The translations under genes were made by a program, and so were the position numbers. The notes below the pieces were generated by a model. It made no database searches. It was not told the DNA's origin and saw only the letters and a list, made by a program, of their open reading frames with translations. From positions 207,352,581 through 207,416,580 of the forward strand of contig OY992537.1 in NCBI GenBank assembly GCA_963921195.1: a DNA stretch of 64,000 bases. The letters run 5' to 3'. Below, one piece after another: positions 33,913-46,563 of the stretch (its first letter is position 1; the number at the start of each line of letters is the position of its first letter). The DNA is from Pegoplata infirma. Its lineage: Eukaryota > Arthropoda > Insecta > Diptera > Anthomyiidae.

Positions 33913-34451
33913 CACTAAAAAAAAAAAAAAAAACTTGTTAAATTACAAGAAAAATTTGTAATTTTTTTGTTACATCCTATTTGACAAAAATTCCCAGTAA
34001 TATTAAAAGCTTTTTACAATTTTGCAATTTTTCAAGGTTTTTACCAACAAAATTGAAAATATACAAATTTTTTGACTCGATAAAATTTACAAGGACTTTT
34101 CTAGATTTTTTACTATCACTTATTTTACGAGATTTCTTAGTAATTTTACAAGATTTTTACCAATAATTTTGTAATTTTAAAAGCTTTTTACCAATAAAAT
34201 TGTAAATTTACAAATTTTTTGGCGAAATAAAACTTACAAGAAATAGTCAAAACTTTACTAGATTTTTTTTTTTTTGTAAAAAATCTTGGCAATTTGTAAA
34301 ATTACAAGAAAAACTGTAAAATTACAAAAAAAAAAAAATAAATTTCAATCAAAAATTGTTTGTTAAAAAACAAGGAAAACTGTCAAATATTGGGAAAATG
34401 GGATTACGAGACTTTTTTTTAGTAATTTGACAATGTTTTTTTTTTGAGTGT
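33913..34451. mobile_element. CACTA..GAGTG MITE (M3), TA target
   Basis: TA|CACTAAAAA.. and TTTTTTGAGTG|TA bound a 539-bp unit full of TAAAATTACAAG dyads. It is the cleanest member of the M2/M6 subfamily. Confidence 0.75.
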
Positions 34452-34473
34452 ATGAATGCTACAAGATACTTAC

Positions 34474-35069
34474 AAGGGAAGTCTCCCTGGTGTCACCCTC
34501 CGATCTTCATGAAATTTGGATATGTTGTTAAGACCGAAAATCAATTCGACACGTATGGTTTTTTAGCGGCCCAAACTCATTTTTAGGGGGGTCGATTTGT
34601 ATTTGGGGAAATTGACCTTTTCAGTTTTTTACGATTTACGCCTATTTAAACAAAATTAATATACGCATGTGTGGTATCAGATTAAAGGTATTAAAAATAC
34701 CTATCTCGTGGTGCTAACAACGGGCCAAAGAAGTTCACATTTTTCGACTTATTAACAAAAATGTCCTAAAATTTTGGTATTCTACTCAATATGACGAAAA
34801 GTTGTGCATGTTTGGACACGTTCTTGGCACACGTAGATAGGATTTCCAAAGACCTTTCATTTGATATGTAACATGACTAGGTTTCTTTGCATAATATAGG
34901 AGATAAACGAATAAAACTGAAAAATGGCCTTGTCTTCCCCCTCCTTTTTACACCCTAAATATGAATTTGGGCAGCTAAAAAAAAATACGTGTCCCTTTAT
35001 TTTTTCTGCTCTACAAAATGAAACCAATTCCATAAAGATTCGCGGGTGACACTAGGGAGACTTCCCTTG
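34474..35069. mobile_element. Foldback P1, CAAGGGAAGTCTCCC ends, TTA target
   Basis: CAAGGGAAGTCTCCCTGGTG and its inverse (CACTAGGGAGACTTCCCTTG) are flanked by TTA on both sides (34471-34473, 35070-35072). 596 bp, non-coding. Single ends of the family occur at 25850 and about 43093. Confidence 0.75.
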
Positions 35070-35412
35070 TTAGCTCCATCTGAAAAGCCGATTTCAGTGC
35101 TGTCCAGAGAAGTAGGATAAAAAGCAAGAATCTTTTTCTTCCTTGTTTCGTTCTCATAAGAAAACTCATAAAAACACAGGTACTTTCGAAAAACAATTCT
35201 AAAGCTGCTGATGTTTAACAAAAATGTTTGCCCTTTTTTCTAGTCTATTTAGTACTAAATTTCAGCCAAATCAGTTAAGTAGTTCAAAAGTTAGGAGCAA
35301 AACCTTAAATTTCAGATTGATTTCACCTTAAATTCAAAATGTCTTAAAAAAATATTTTTGTCACTCAAAAATACGTTTACACTACCAAAAAAATACAGCC
35401 GAAAAAATTGTA

Positions 35413-35594
35413 CACTCAAAAAAAACTAGTCACCTTTTTTTACAAAAATTATTAAAAAAAAGTTTTTACTTAAAATAAAATGTTTCTCACCAAAATTATT
35501 TTTTTTACGTTAGAAAATTTACTATCACTTTACAAGGGCATCGTGGAGGGTATTAATGGATTCCGGCAAGTCGAATTTGACTTTTCTACTTGTT
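35413..35594. repeat. MITE left end plus mini-me fragment
   Basis: TA|CACTCAAAAAAAACTAG begins a MITE cut off near 35532, followed by a reverse mini-me end (GTGGAGGGTATTAATG..CTACTTGTTT). Confidence 0.45.
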
Positions 35595-36597
35595 TCTAAC
35601 TAGGTTACATATGTCACTTATTTTTCTAATATATTATAACTATTTTTTTTTTTAATACTAACTTCTAATGTTAAATAAATAATAATAGAAACGTCCCTAC
35701 ATGTTTAAACGAGTAATAAAAAAAAATACGAAATATGTTAACGGTTTCTTGCACGAGAATCTAATATTGCACGAATAATGAAATATTTATGTATAAATGA
35801 AACAAATAACGGCAGTCAAACATACATAACAACATTCAGGGAATTTATATACCTGTAACAAATTTTCGTGTGTACATTAGAGTGGTACTTTTTGGTCAAC
35901 ATTTGATTTTCTGCAGGCTCAACTACATTTTTATTTTCAAGAATTTAATTTTTTTAAAATTCAAAAGTTTATAAAATTTCGAATTGTTTGAACGCACAAA
36001 TGAAAGTTTATTTAATTAAAAGGTCAGGGAAATCTAATTTTCAATTTTTTTAAACAAAAAACCGTCATTTATAAAATTTCAAATGGTAATATCTCGAAAA
36101 CCGTTTGACCGATGTAAATTTTTTTTATAGATTCGAGTTAAGCATTTTTTTTTCACAAGTCAAAAACTTGGATTACCTGACGCTGCATGCCGTCACGGGT
36201 TAATATTATTCTATGATATTTTTGTATCACCAGGACTTTGAGAATCTAAAGAAAATATTTATACCATACAAAAAAATGCCGGTCTATAGTACATATTTGT
36301 TTGGCATATTTCAGCACACAAAAAAACATAAAATATTGGACGACAAAATAAAAGAAAAAAGAAATTGGTAAGGCACGCAAAATATTTTATGTTTTATGAT
36401 TTTTTATTGAAGAAATAAAATAAAAATAAATGAAAAACCTGTAGTTACAAATATGCAAACAGTGAGAGGTGATAAAGTAGCAGGCCAAAACATTTTAAAG
36501 TAGCGAGACAAAAATTTTAAATTTCGTAATAAAATTATTTTTTTCCTAATAACCACTTTTAATAGTTAAAACGTCACAAATATTGGCTTTATGATAA
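35595..36597. other. A+T-rich stretch, no gene recognised
   Basis: TAGAGTGGTAC at 35878 resembles a hAT end, but no matching partner with a TSD was found. No gene is visible. Confidence 0.4.
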
Positions 36598-37100
36598 CAC
36601 TGTGCAACAAATTTTGGGTCATCGCGTTGAGCCTCAATGCCTTCAACGCCATATGAAAGTAGACTATCAAGTGGGCAAAATCACTCTTTTTTATAGCCCA
36701 CTGAAGTTTTAATATTTTTATCAAATTTTATGAGGAAAATATTTGTAGAACATTTTAACCCTCTAAATGGACGTTTTATTAGACGTCTGTCTTTAGATTT
36801 TGAAAAAGGACTAAAATGACCCCTTAAAATGGCAGTTAGAGGGTTAAAATGTTCTAAGAAAAGAACTGCCATAAAATTTTACTGAAGACATCAGATCATA
36901 TTTTGAAGCTCAGATGTGTTTTTATTATAGTATTTTTGACGTTTTCCAAACGCATTTGACAAAAATATTAAAACTTCAGTGGGCTATAAAAAAGAAATTC
37001 GAACTGACTCTGCAAAACCCTTTGGTGATTTTGTTCATTTGATGGTCTACTTTCATATGACGTTGAAGCCATTGAGGCTCATTTTTCTTGTTGCACAGTG
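36598..37100. mobile_element. Foldback H1, CACTGTGCAACAA ends
   Basis: CACTGTGCAACAA and its inverse TTGTTGCACAGTG bound 503 bp of inverted sequence (GAGCCTCAATGCCTTCAACG; TATAGCCCACTGAAGTTTTA). The flanks are TAA and TAG, so the TSD is not clean. H2 and H3 are relatives. Confidence 0.75.
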
Positions 37101-37133
37101 TAGTTAACTTATTTTAACTTTGTATTATAATTA

Positions 37134-37762
37134 CACTGTGCAACACCCAAAATTGGAATGGGATGAAACCAAAAGCAAATGAAAGATGACATATTCCATA
37201 ACAAACCCCTCAAGGCTTTTTTCCAGTTCAGAGCTAGATTTTTTTTTACACGCATTTAAAGTTAGTTCACTTTTATTATAATTATAATAATAAATGCTTG
37301 AAAATTGTATTAGTGGCGAATGATTAATATTGTAATTGCCTTTAAATAACAATCATACGCAACGGTGTCCAGTGTTTTATATTAATAATTGCCTTTAAAT
37401 AACAATCATACGCAACGGTGTTTTGTGGTTTATTTGAATAATTTGGCTATTCAGTAAATAGGTACTGGACCGATTGCAGCAAAATTCATACCAGTCATAG
37501 CTGAAGTAATTTTCAGCTTAAGTTTGGAAACTGGATCCTACATGTTCAATAAGGGCACAACCAGGGGCCTTTAAAGTAGAATATGTTTAGTACACACAAA
37601 CTTTAAATGCTTTAAAATCACCAACTTTAAATAGGTGTAAAATAAAATCTAGCTCTGACCTAAAAAAAGGCCTTGTGGAATTTGTTATGGAAAACTTCAG
37701 CTTTCATTTGCTTTTGGTTTCATCCCATTCCGATTCCGAAAGTTCGATTTTGTATCACTGTG
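37134..37762. mobile_element. Foldback E1, CACTGTG ends, TTA target
   Basis: CACTGTGCAACACCC at the left and CACTGTG at the right are flanked by TTA. The subterminal GGAATGGGATGAAACC, AAAGCAAATGAAAG and inverses match E2. A 32-bp direct repeat (TTGCCTTTAAATAACAATCA) is at about 37338 and 37389. Its centre gives the empty site for both insertions in E2. Confidence 0.8.
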
Positions 37763-37817
37763 TTATTTTAGTTTAATAATACTTGCATATTTAATAAATA
37801 AACAGCCACATTTAAAT

Positions 37818-37890
37818 ATATGCTTCGGTGGCTCAGCTGGATAAGTGATGTTGTTTCAAATCGGAATATGGCGAGTTTTTTGCTGGCTGG
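37818..37890 (+). repeat. tRNA-like 5' half (possible SINE relic)
   Basis: GGTGGCTCAGCTGGATAAGTG contains an exact A-box form TGGCTCAGCTGG at 37830-37841. No convincing B box follows, so it is at most a decayed tRNA-derived head. Confidence 0.35.
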
Positions 37891-37920
37891 TGCATATTAT
37901 TTTTTTTTTGTTTTTTGTTA

Positions 37921-38546
37921 TTTTTTAGTCGCGAACTGGATAATATACTCGATCTGGATAATATACGTTTAAAACAAGAGACTAAATGTAATAAAACTGC
38001 TTTTACAGTTTTTCTTATCGTGATCCTGTTTCCTTTCAAAAGAACTTCAAAGTTTTAGAGGATTAAATTTTATAAAATATTTTTTTTGATATTTGTACTT
38101 GTCCTAGGATACCACTAGTGAAAGCAAATGAAAGGGGAGGATCTCCCCTAATTTTCCTATTTGGATTATTTTTACATATCAGGAAAAAAGAGGTAAGTTA
38201 CGTCCTTTCAAAAATGTATCCTTCAATATCATTAAAAATTTTCAACATATTTTGATAAAGTTTTAAAATGACTTTATTCACATTCTTTTATCCTGATATG
38301 GCAAAATAAAAAAATGGAAAAATTTGGGGAGATCCTCCTCTTTCATTTGCCATCGCCAGTGTCATTTGTCAGACAAGTAAAAATATTTCAATATTTTATA
38401 AAATGTATCCTTTAAAACTTTGAAGTCCTTTTAAAAGGAAACAGGGTCATGAAATGAAAAACTGTAAACGCAGTTTTACTCCAATTGATCTCTACTTTCA
38501 GACGTATATCATCTGGTTCATGATTAACATTGGATGTCCGACGGTG
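37921..38546. mobile_element. Foldback family K, copy K4
   Basis: It matches K2 and K3. The right end ATGTCCGACGGTG is present and the left terminus lost. A partial duplication of ATCTGGATAATATAC lies at its start. Confidence 0.65.
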
Positions 38547-39033
38547 CCATAAATTAAGTAAATTTAAAAAATTTTTGATTAGAGTGTATACTAGGGTGGC
38601 TCATTTGTGGGCTTTTCTCTCTGATCAAATTCTAATTCCCGCCAAATGTGTCGGTCCCCTAAGGGTAACTCACATGCAAAATATCACTCCGATCGGAGTT
38701 TATCTTCTGTCTCCACTTTGAGCCTCAAAATTGGGGTTTTTGAAAAAAAGGACTTTAAAAAAAAAAAAAAAATTTAGTTTTTTTATTAAAATAATGAAAA
38801 AAAAAATTTTGTATAATATTTGATCATAAATACTGAAATTTGAAATTTAAAGATTTTACGGTATCCTTAACCCGTTCAAACTTGATACCAAAAAAATGGC
38901 ACGATTTTGGGGGCGTTCTCAAAACACCTTTTTTCAAAATTTGAAAATTTTATTTAAAAAAAATTTTAAATATAACATTTGAATATAACTTTGAGAAGAA
39001 AAATGTGAAATACGGCGGATTTAAAAAAATTGT

Positions 39034-39530
39034 TAACCCTTCTTGGTAGGGGGTCAAAAATGACCCATTCAATAAAAAGTATATATTTTTTATAGAAAAT
39101 TAATTTGTGGCAGTCTATTAGATAACTTTAAATCAGCTCTAAAACTTCACCTGTTTAAGATATCTTTAACTCACATTGGCCAGGGGTCAAAAAGGACCCC
39201 GGCATAGTGCTTGAATTTTTTGATATCAACAAAATTTATATTTTTTATTGAATGGGTCATTTTTGACCCCCTACCAAGAAGGGTTAACGATTTTTTTAAA
39301 GATAATATATTAATACGAAATAATAGTTGAGGTAAAACACACAAAAGCCGTTTTATACTTGTTTATAGCACAAAATTTAAGCTCTAAACTTCAAATTTCC
39401 TGCGGGGGTCATTTTTGACCCCCAGCCAATGTGGGTTAAAGACGTCCTAGATCGGTAAGATTTCATGACAAACTTTAAGTTATCTAATAGAATGCTACGA
39501 CACCAAAAACAGTTAATTTGCCCAAAAATG
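39034..39530. repeat. Compound inner palindrome with GTCATTTTTGACCCC dyads
   Basis: TAACCCTTCTTGGTAGGGGG at 39034 is inverted at about 39269-39287, and GTCTATTAGATAACTTTAA at about 39113 is inverted near 39470. These interleaved arms suggest one foldback inserted in another. Confidence 0.65.
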
Positions 39531-39902
39531 AAATTTATAAGATTTTATTAATCCAAATTATTGATAAAACCAACATTTCCTTGAAATCCGCTAAATTCCC
39601 CCCGCGATTCCCAAAAAGTGGCTCTACGGATATCCGCCATATTTCACATTTTTCTTCTCCAAGGTGTTCTTAATGAATTCAGAAAGAAAAAATGGTATAT
39701 TTAAAATTTTTTTTTAATAAAATTTTAAAATTTTGAAAAAAGGTGTTTTGAGAACGCTTCCAAAATCATGCCATTTTTTTGGTATCAAGTTTGAACGGGT
39801 TAATGATACCGTAAAATCTTTAAATTTCATATTTAAGTATTTATGGTCAAATATTATACAAAAAATGTTTTTTCATTATTTTAATAAAAAAACTTAATTT
39901 TT

Positions 39903-42477
39903 TTATACCCTCCAACTACAGTATGGGGGTATACTCACTTTGTCATTCCGTGTGTAACGCATCGAAATATAAAGTATATGGGGCATTCCATGCCAAATCA
40001 CTCACTTTTAGGCCCGACCCCCTTCGATTAATTTTATTTTTGGATATGTTTTAGAACGTATTAAATGCAACTTGCAGCCAAATTTTCAGCCTTTTATGCC
40101 AAGGTGGTGTTGAGTAATCAATTTTTCAAAATGGCGATTTTTTCCAAAAAATGAAAAAATTTAAATTTTCAATCAATTTTGACCAGTAAAAAATATAGAT
40201 ATTTTAAAAAAAGTTGGACAACGTTTTGTTGGTATTTAAATGTAGTTTTAGAAAAAAAATGTGAAAAAATTATTCGAAGTAATTATCACTTATTTTTTGA
40301 CGTTTAAAAATTAAAATCGACTTTTTGAAAAAGTCCGAAACCTTCGATTTTTTTGTAAAAAACTATAAGAATTCTACTCTAAATTATGCAACTTTTAAGC
40401 CATAACTCGAGATGTGATCACAACTCTTTCTATTTTTTTTTTTAATTTTTAAAATTGCACCTTTTATGTTTTGGCTCTGATTTATTTTATATGGAGCTCC
40501 AAAAAAAAAAAAAATGGTAGATACTGACCCTTACTTACCCTAAATATATTCATTTGGAGGTAAATATACGTCTCACAAAAATTTGGGACGATCGGACATG
40601 TGTAAGGCGCTTAGCATGGTCCTTGAAGTTTAAAAAACGGATTACAAGGAAAAATATGAATTTTTTTCAGTTTTCGCAATTTCTTTGGTATTTTAAGTTA
40701 AGTTTTAATTCAAGTGATTACAGAATTATGATGTGGAGTAAAATGCCTTTCTAATAAGGTACTAAAAACTAAAATCGGTTGAAAATCAGCCAAGTTATTA
40801 CAACTTCCCCAGGCATCTAGCGTGTGCCATTCAACTTGATTAAAAAATACGAGGCCCTTTTTTTAAATTTATTAAAATTTTCTACTATAATAACATTTTT
40901 TCATTATTCATGTTTCAGTGTAATATTTTTTTGACTTTTCCAAATTTTAAAACAAAAAAAATATATTTTTTTTTAAAATAGAGATTTCAAAAGGGTGTGG
41001 AAAATGCAGGCATTTTTAGCACTAATTTAAAAAATGTTAGCAAAACACAATATGAAAAATACTTGTCATCTAATAACATTTGAACTTGAAGAATAAAAAA
41101 TGTTATTACAGTAGAAAATTTCAATGAATTTCAAAAATCGGATTGTATTGATTAATCAAGTTGTCTGCCACACTTTAGATGCCTGGGGAAGTTGTAATAA
41201 CTTGGCTGATTTTAAACCGATTTCGGTTTTTATGACCTTAATAGAGAGACATTTTACTCTACATTTCAATTCTGTAACCATTTGAATTCAAAATTAACTT
41301 AAAATACCAAAAAAATTAAGAACACAGAAAAAAATGCATATTTTCCCTTGTAATCCGATTTTCAAACTTCAAAGCCGATGCGGCACGCCTTACCCATGTC
41401 CGATCATCCTAAAATTTTCTGAGACGTATTTTTACACCCAAGTTAATATATCTAGGGGAAGTTACGGTCAATATTTACCAAATTATTTTTTTTGGAGCAC
41501 CATATAAAATAAACCAGAGTCAAAAAAAAAAAAAGTGCAATTTTCAAAATTTGAATAAAAATAGAAGGAATTACGATCACATCTCGAATTATAACTTAAA
41601 AGTTGCGTAATTTAGAGTAGAATTTTTTGACATTTTTAAAAAAAAATCGAAGATTTCGGACTTTTTCAAAAAGTCGATTTTAATTTTTATACGATAAAAA
41701 ACAAGTGATAATTACTTCGAATAATTTTTCATATTTTTTTTCTAAAACTACATTTAACTACCAACAAAATGTTGTCCATCTTTTTTTAATATATCTATAT
41801 TTTTTACTGGTCAAAATTGATTGAACATTTAAATTTTTTCATTTTTTGGAAAAAATCGCCATTTTGAAAAATTGATTACTCAACACCACCTTGGTATAAA
41901 AGGCTGAAAATTGGGCTGCAAGTTGCATTTAATACGTACTAAAACATATCCAAAAATAAAATTAATCGAAGGGGGTCGGGCCTAAAAGTAAGTGATTTGG
42001 CATGGAATGCCCCATATATATTATTGATCAGTGATCGATTCTAAGACATTCTAGCGATGTCTGTCCGTCCGTCCGTCCGTCTGTCCGTCCGTCCGTCCGT
42101 CTGTAGTTAACACGATGCAGTCCAAAATAAAAGAGCTAGGAACCTCAAGTTTGGCACAAATATGTCTTATGTTCCTAGGCAGGTTAATTTCGGAAATTGG
42201 CCAAATCGGACCAGGGGGAAAAAAGTTTCCCCTTGAAGAACTAAACCAACCTCTAAAAAAATACACGTTTTTACATGTTTTTTTGTATTTTTGTTAAATA
42301 AATGAAACATTTGGTATATTTATCGCGATGGGAAGGTGCTCTCAACGTGCCCCACTGATCCTATCAACTTACCCCCCCCCCCCCCCCCCAAAAAAAACGC
42401 CCCTGTCAATTTTTTTTTGTTTACATTTTGGAGGGTATAAAAGATTCGGCACAGCCGAATTTAACACTCTCACTTGT
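39903..42477 (-). repeat. mini-me-like repeat D, split by foldback N2
   Basis: On the minus strand it runs from ACAAGTGAGAGTG and ATTCGGC-TGT-GCCGAAT, through the GTCY microsatellite (42059-42104), to the TACCCTCCAAC hairpin end. N2 lies between the microsatellite and that end. A run of 17 C sits at about 42373-42389. Confidence 0.8.
39979..42014. mobile_element. Foldback N2 with arms of nearly 1 kb
   Basis: TGGGGCATTCCATGCCAAAT and its inverse end arms of about 950 bp each (39979-40930, 41090-42014) with GGCCCGACCCCCTTCG and CTTCCCCAGGCATCTA. The flanks are TATA on both sides, so TSD length is ambiguous. N1 and N3 share the end sequence. No coding frame is present. Confidence 0.88.
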
Positions 42478-42657
42478 TTTTTTTAAAAGTCCTTTTTTCA
42501 AAAACCCCAATTTTGAGGCTCAAAGTGGAGACAGGAGATAAACTCCGATCCGAGTGATATTTTGCATGTGAGTTACCCTTAGGGGACCGACACTTTTGGC
42601 GGGTATTAGAATTTGATCAGAGAGAAAAGCCCAAAAACGAGCCACCCTAGTGTATAC

Positions 42658-43717
42658 CACAGAAAGTCAAAAATTAAAAAGATTTGATCAACTGTGAATT
42701 TTTTGTTAATTTTTTATTAAAATTCGGAAAAAAGCATTTCGTGTTCCTGAAACATATAAAGAAACTAACAGACGAATCAGAAAAAATATGAAACATTCCA
42801 CAAAAAATATCATAAATCTCAAAAGAATTCGAAAAAAATTTAGGAAATTAAAAATTTAAAAGAACCTGATAAAAACTTGATTTTTGCTCCCATCTGTACT
42901 TCAAACAATGTTTTAATAAAAGCCCACCATACGTTTTATTATTTTTTTTTTTTTTGGAGAATCGTAGGAGTTGCAGTCAGTGATTTCTTTTTTATTTATT
43001 TGGCTGGATGATCGATATCAAATACAGGAATTTTTTAATCAAATTTCTATTATTTTTACTTATTGTTAGTAGTAGAGTGAATTTTTAACTTACAAGGGAA
43101 GTATTCCAACCGTTATACAATGTTTTGCCTAAAACTTCAAATATATTTTTATAAAAAATATGGGTTTAGAGAATAAGGTGTCTCGACCATATTATTGTTA
43201 TAATATCAGTGTTAAAAATTTTCGTTGCCACCTTATGAAACAACACAAAAAAAAATTATTGGCTAAAATTTTTCTATTAAATCTATTGATCAACAAAATG
43301 TAAATGAGTCAATCAATGTTTAGATTAAAATTTTTTTTATTTTCTTTAACTGTCGAATTACAAATTTTCAAGATACCAGTTTTTTTTCGCTTTAATTTAT
43401 TTGAATAGATTAATTCAAAAATATACAAAATAACCGGGTTTTACTTTTTTTTATTGTTGGCAACATATTGGAAAGTAAAAAAGACGAATTTTTTGATAAT
43501 TTTGTCATAAGCTTACAATTCATTTGTTAAATCAATCATCATTTTGATTGACTATAAATAAAAAATGTATCAAATTTTTGATCAATATTGAAAAAATGTT
43601 TGATTGAAAAAATGTTCAATCAATCACCTACAATTTGATGATTGGTATAACAATTTTTTTAATTGCAGGAATTTCAATCAAAAAATTTATTGAATCCACG
43701 TTTTTGTTGATTGAAAT
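42658..43717. other. A+T-rich stretch, repeat fragments only
   Basis: TTACAAGGGAAGTATTCC (about 43090) is a single end of family P. From about 43500, ATTGATTGAA/TTCAATCAAT dyads suggest a MITE end. No gene is recognised. Confidence 0.45.
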
Positions 43718-43945
43718 TCGTTATATTACTTTCCATGCAAAACGAATTGAAATATAAGTCGAGGACCCCATTAAAAATGCCTGCGAATTTTGTACTCTTG
43801 CCCAAAACATTAAATCATGATTAAATCATAATAATGTTCTGCGGAAGATTTGGATGTACTTGCCATGTTATATTACTTTGCTATTCCATGCAAAACGAAT
43901 TGAAATATCAGTCGAGGACCCCATTAAAAACCAAAATTTGAAATT
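43718..43945 (-). repeat. Two tandem R tails (R3)
   Basis: In reverse orientation the R tail (CCATGCAAAACGAATTGAAA, GTCGAGGACCCCATTAAAA) occurs twice about 165 bp apart. Confidence 0.7.
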
Positions 43946-44439
43946 CTTTTGAATTTTAATCAAATTAACATGAAATATTTGATTTGGATTTTAGTAGCAA
44001 AATATAATTCACTAAACACCATAGAGGTCAGTTTTTCATTTTATTATCTAAAAGAAACAATTTCCATTGATGAATGATATTGATCTAAAAAGGTACAATG
44101 ATGGTTTAAAAATGAATTTAGTTTATCCTCATTTAAACGTTTGTGATGAAGATTTAAATTTTTATTTTTTTTTGTTTGACCTACACATATTAAGATAATC
44201 GTAATTAAACCGTTTATGATGAGGCGCGGATCCAGCTCTTGTGTTTGGGGGGGATTTTTTTTTACTCAAAAAATTTGTTTTTGCAGGAAACACGGATTTA
44301 AACCATTAGTTAAGGGTTTTTAGTGTTCCACTTTTGTTAATTATGATTTTTTCTATAGAAAAATGTTTAAATTTTAAAAATTTAAGAAACGTTTAAAAAA
44401 TAACTTAAGAAATGCTTGATATTTTGAAAAATATTTCTT

Positions 44440-46200
44440 CAAGAAATTTTCAGACCCAGAGTCTGACACAATTTTCCAATAGTGTATGATTCTGACACTT
44501 TACCTATTATATTTTTCTACATATAAGATCTAAGATACCGACAAGATCTTCCTACACCAAAATTGTTAGGGTTTGAAAAACTATTCCGTAGAAAGTACCT
44601 GAGATTAGAAAAATTGAAGACTATAATGCTTTTTAAATTTTTTTAAGGTAACTTCCTAGATTCTGAGACATTTTGCTATAGAAAATGTATAGTTTTCTGA
44701 GACACTTTTCCTTAGAAAAAGTCTGCGACTCTCAAGCATTTTCTGCGACATATTTTCATAAGAGAAATTTTTCCTAAAAAATGTCTTAAATTCTGAGACA
44801 TTTTTTCAAATAAAAAAAATCTCAGAATCTAAGATCTTTTATCAGGTTCTATGATATTTTCCTAAATTTCTCAGAATCTAAGGCATTTTTTAAAGAAAAA
44901 GTCTTAGATTCTGAGTTATTTTTCCTATCGAAAAAGTCCTACATTCTAGAAAATGTTTTTAATATTAAAACTCACAAATTCTGAGACAGATTTCCTATAG
45001 GAAATCAAAAAAATCCGATTTTTTTCTAGGATTCTAAAACTTTTTTCCTATAGAAAATGTCTTAGCTTTTCCTGTTAAAAATTCTGAAACATTTTTCTAA
45101 TAGAAATAATTTTAGATTCTGAGACATTTTACTTAAAGAAAGATTTAGATTCTAAAACATTTTTATAAAGAAAAATTTGAGATTCCAATAAATTTTTCAT
45201 GTCAAAAAGTCACAGATTCGGTGTAATTTTTCCTATAGAAAAAGTCTTAGATTCTATTACATTTTTAAACCCTCCACTTAGTGATAGAGGTCTGGGACCT
45301 CATAAAGTATTTATATTATTGATCAGTGATCGATTCTAAGACATTCTAGCGATGTCCGTCTGTCCGTCTGTCTGTGGAAATGGTGATCACGGGCAAAATA
45401 TTGGACAGAGATGACTGAAACTTAACATATTTATTATAAGTTCTCCCGAGAAGTTTAGTATTGCATTTAAGCGATATCGGTTCAGCGGTTAAAAAGTTAT
45501 GAACGAAAATGTAAGGACACCTCAAAAATTTCAGTACATTCAACATAACCTAAAAATACAAAATGCTTTAATTGGCCTGTTGGTTGACATATGTGAACAT
45601 AATTGAACACCAAATGGTATTTAAACAAGTACGAACATATTTTTTGACAAAAAAAGACAAAAATCGCGGAAAGTAAATTCCATTCGTATAATTTTTTTTG
45701 CAATAATCTTTTTGAAATTGTGGAGGGTATCACTACATTCGGCAAGGCCGAATTTAACTTTTTTACTTGTTTCTAATAAAAAACTTTCAAATTTTCCCGA
45801 AAGAATTTCAGTATAGAAAATTCTCAAATTTTTCCTATAGAAAAGTTGTTAGATTTTTCATATAAAAATTGTCAAATTTGTAAGATTTTTCTTATATGTA
45901 AAAAAGTTCTAAGAAAAATTTTTAACTTTTTTCTATAGAAAAGTTCCCAAATTTTTCGTCTATAAAAATCCAAAAATTTTTTGTCTACAAAAATTCTTGT
46001 ATTTTTTTCAAAGAAATATTTAAAAATATTAGAAAAATTCTCAAATTTTTCCAATAGAAAACTTTTAGGGATTTTCTTATTGAAAAAATCGCAAATTATT
46101 CCTATAGAAAAATTCTCAATTAAAAAAAAAAAAATTGAGACATTTAGAAAAATTTTAAGATTCTTCGACATTTTTCATAGAAAAAAATTCTAAGATTTTT
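44440..46200. repeat. Degenerate 35-bp minisatellite array 1
   Basis: Units of the form TTTTTCCTATAGAAAAAGTC + TTAGATTCTGAGACA are repeated at 44440-45268 and, more decayed, at 45775-46200 on the other side of mini-me E. Array 2 at 48087 is the same unit in the opposite orientation. Confidence 0.8.
45269..45772 (-). repeat. mini-me-like repeat E
   Basis: It closely matches repeat C: GTCY microsatellite near 45350-45375, GGTGATCACGG, TTCGGCAAGGCCGAA hairpin near 45740. It splits minisatellite array 1. Confidence 0.8.
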
Positions 46201-46563
46201 TAATTTTTCTTTTTCCCTTCCTTTCCTTTATTTCCTTTCTTTTTCCTTTTTTTCTTTTTCGTTTTTTTTCGAATTCGGTTTTGGGGGGGAATTTCCCTTT
46301 TTCCCACGTGGATCCGCGCCTGTCTAAAACAGGGCATTTCAATCTTTGAGTAACAAAAAATTTTTTGAAAATTTTAAAGTCTCCGTGTTACATTTTTTGA
46401 TGTAAAACCCTTTGAGCGTTAATTTTATACATCATCACAGCTATATCACTGGACCGATTTCACTGTAAAAAAATTGAGGTCATCGAGTGTAGCCAGAACT
46501 AGAACGAAGCAAGTAAAAGTAGACTGCCAGAAGACCAAAACCCCTAAAGGGTTTAAAAACATA

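Larger units (their letters stand above)
38592..42649. mobile_element. hAT-type foldback carrying two nested elements
   Basis: TAGGGTGGCTC ends have arms that match over several hundred bp (GGGCTTTTCTCTCTGATC, GGTCCCCTAAGGGTAACTC and inverses). An exact 8-bp TSD GTGTATAC lies at 38584-38591 and 42650-42657. Mini-me D (39903-42477) splits the right arm and itself holds foldback N2. Inner palindromes with GGGGGTCAAAAATGACCC lie at 39034-39530. No transposase is present. Confidence 0.92.
44222..46321. mobile_element. Element V: AGGCGCGGATCC ends around a minisatellite
   Basis: AGGCGCGGATCCA at the left and its inverse TGGATCCGCGCCT-type end at the right (ACGTGGATCCGCGCCT) form hAT-like termini, each followed by GGGGGGGA. 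No clear TSD exists. The interior is mostly a degenerate 35-bp minisatellite, interrupted by mini-me E. Confidence 0.6.

Noticed and set aside
35878..36290. hAT candidate from TAGAGTGGTAC to CCGGTCTATA
   Set aside because: The flanks GTGTACAT and GTACATAT are shifted, not duplicated, and the ends match poorly.
36681..36872. 63-codon frame inside foldback H1
   Set aside because: It lies in an inverted-repeat arm that is non-coding in the related H2.
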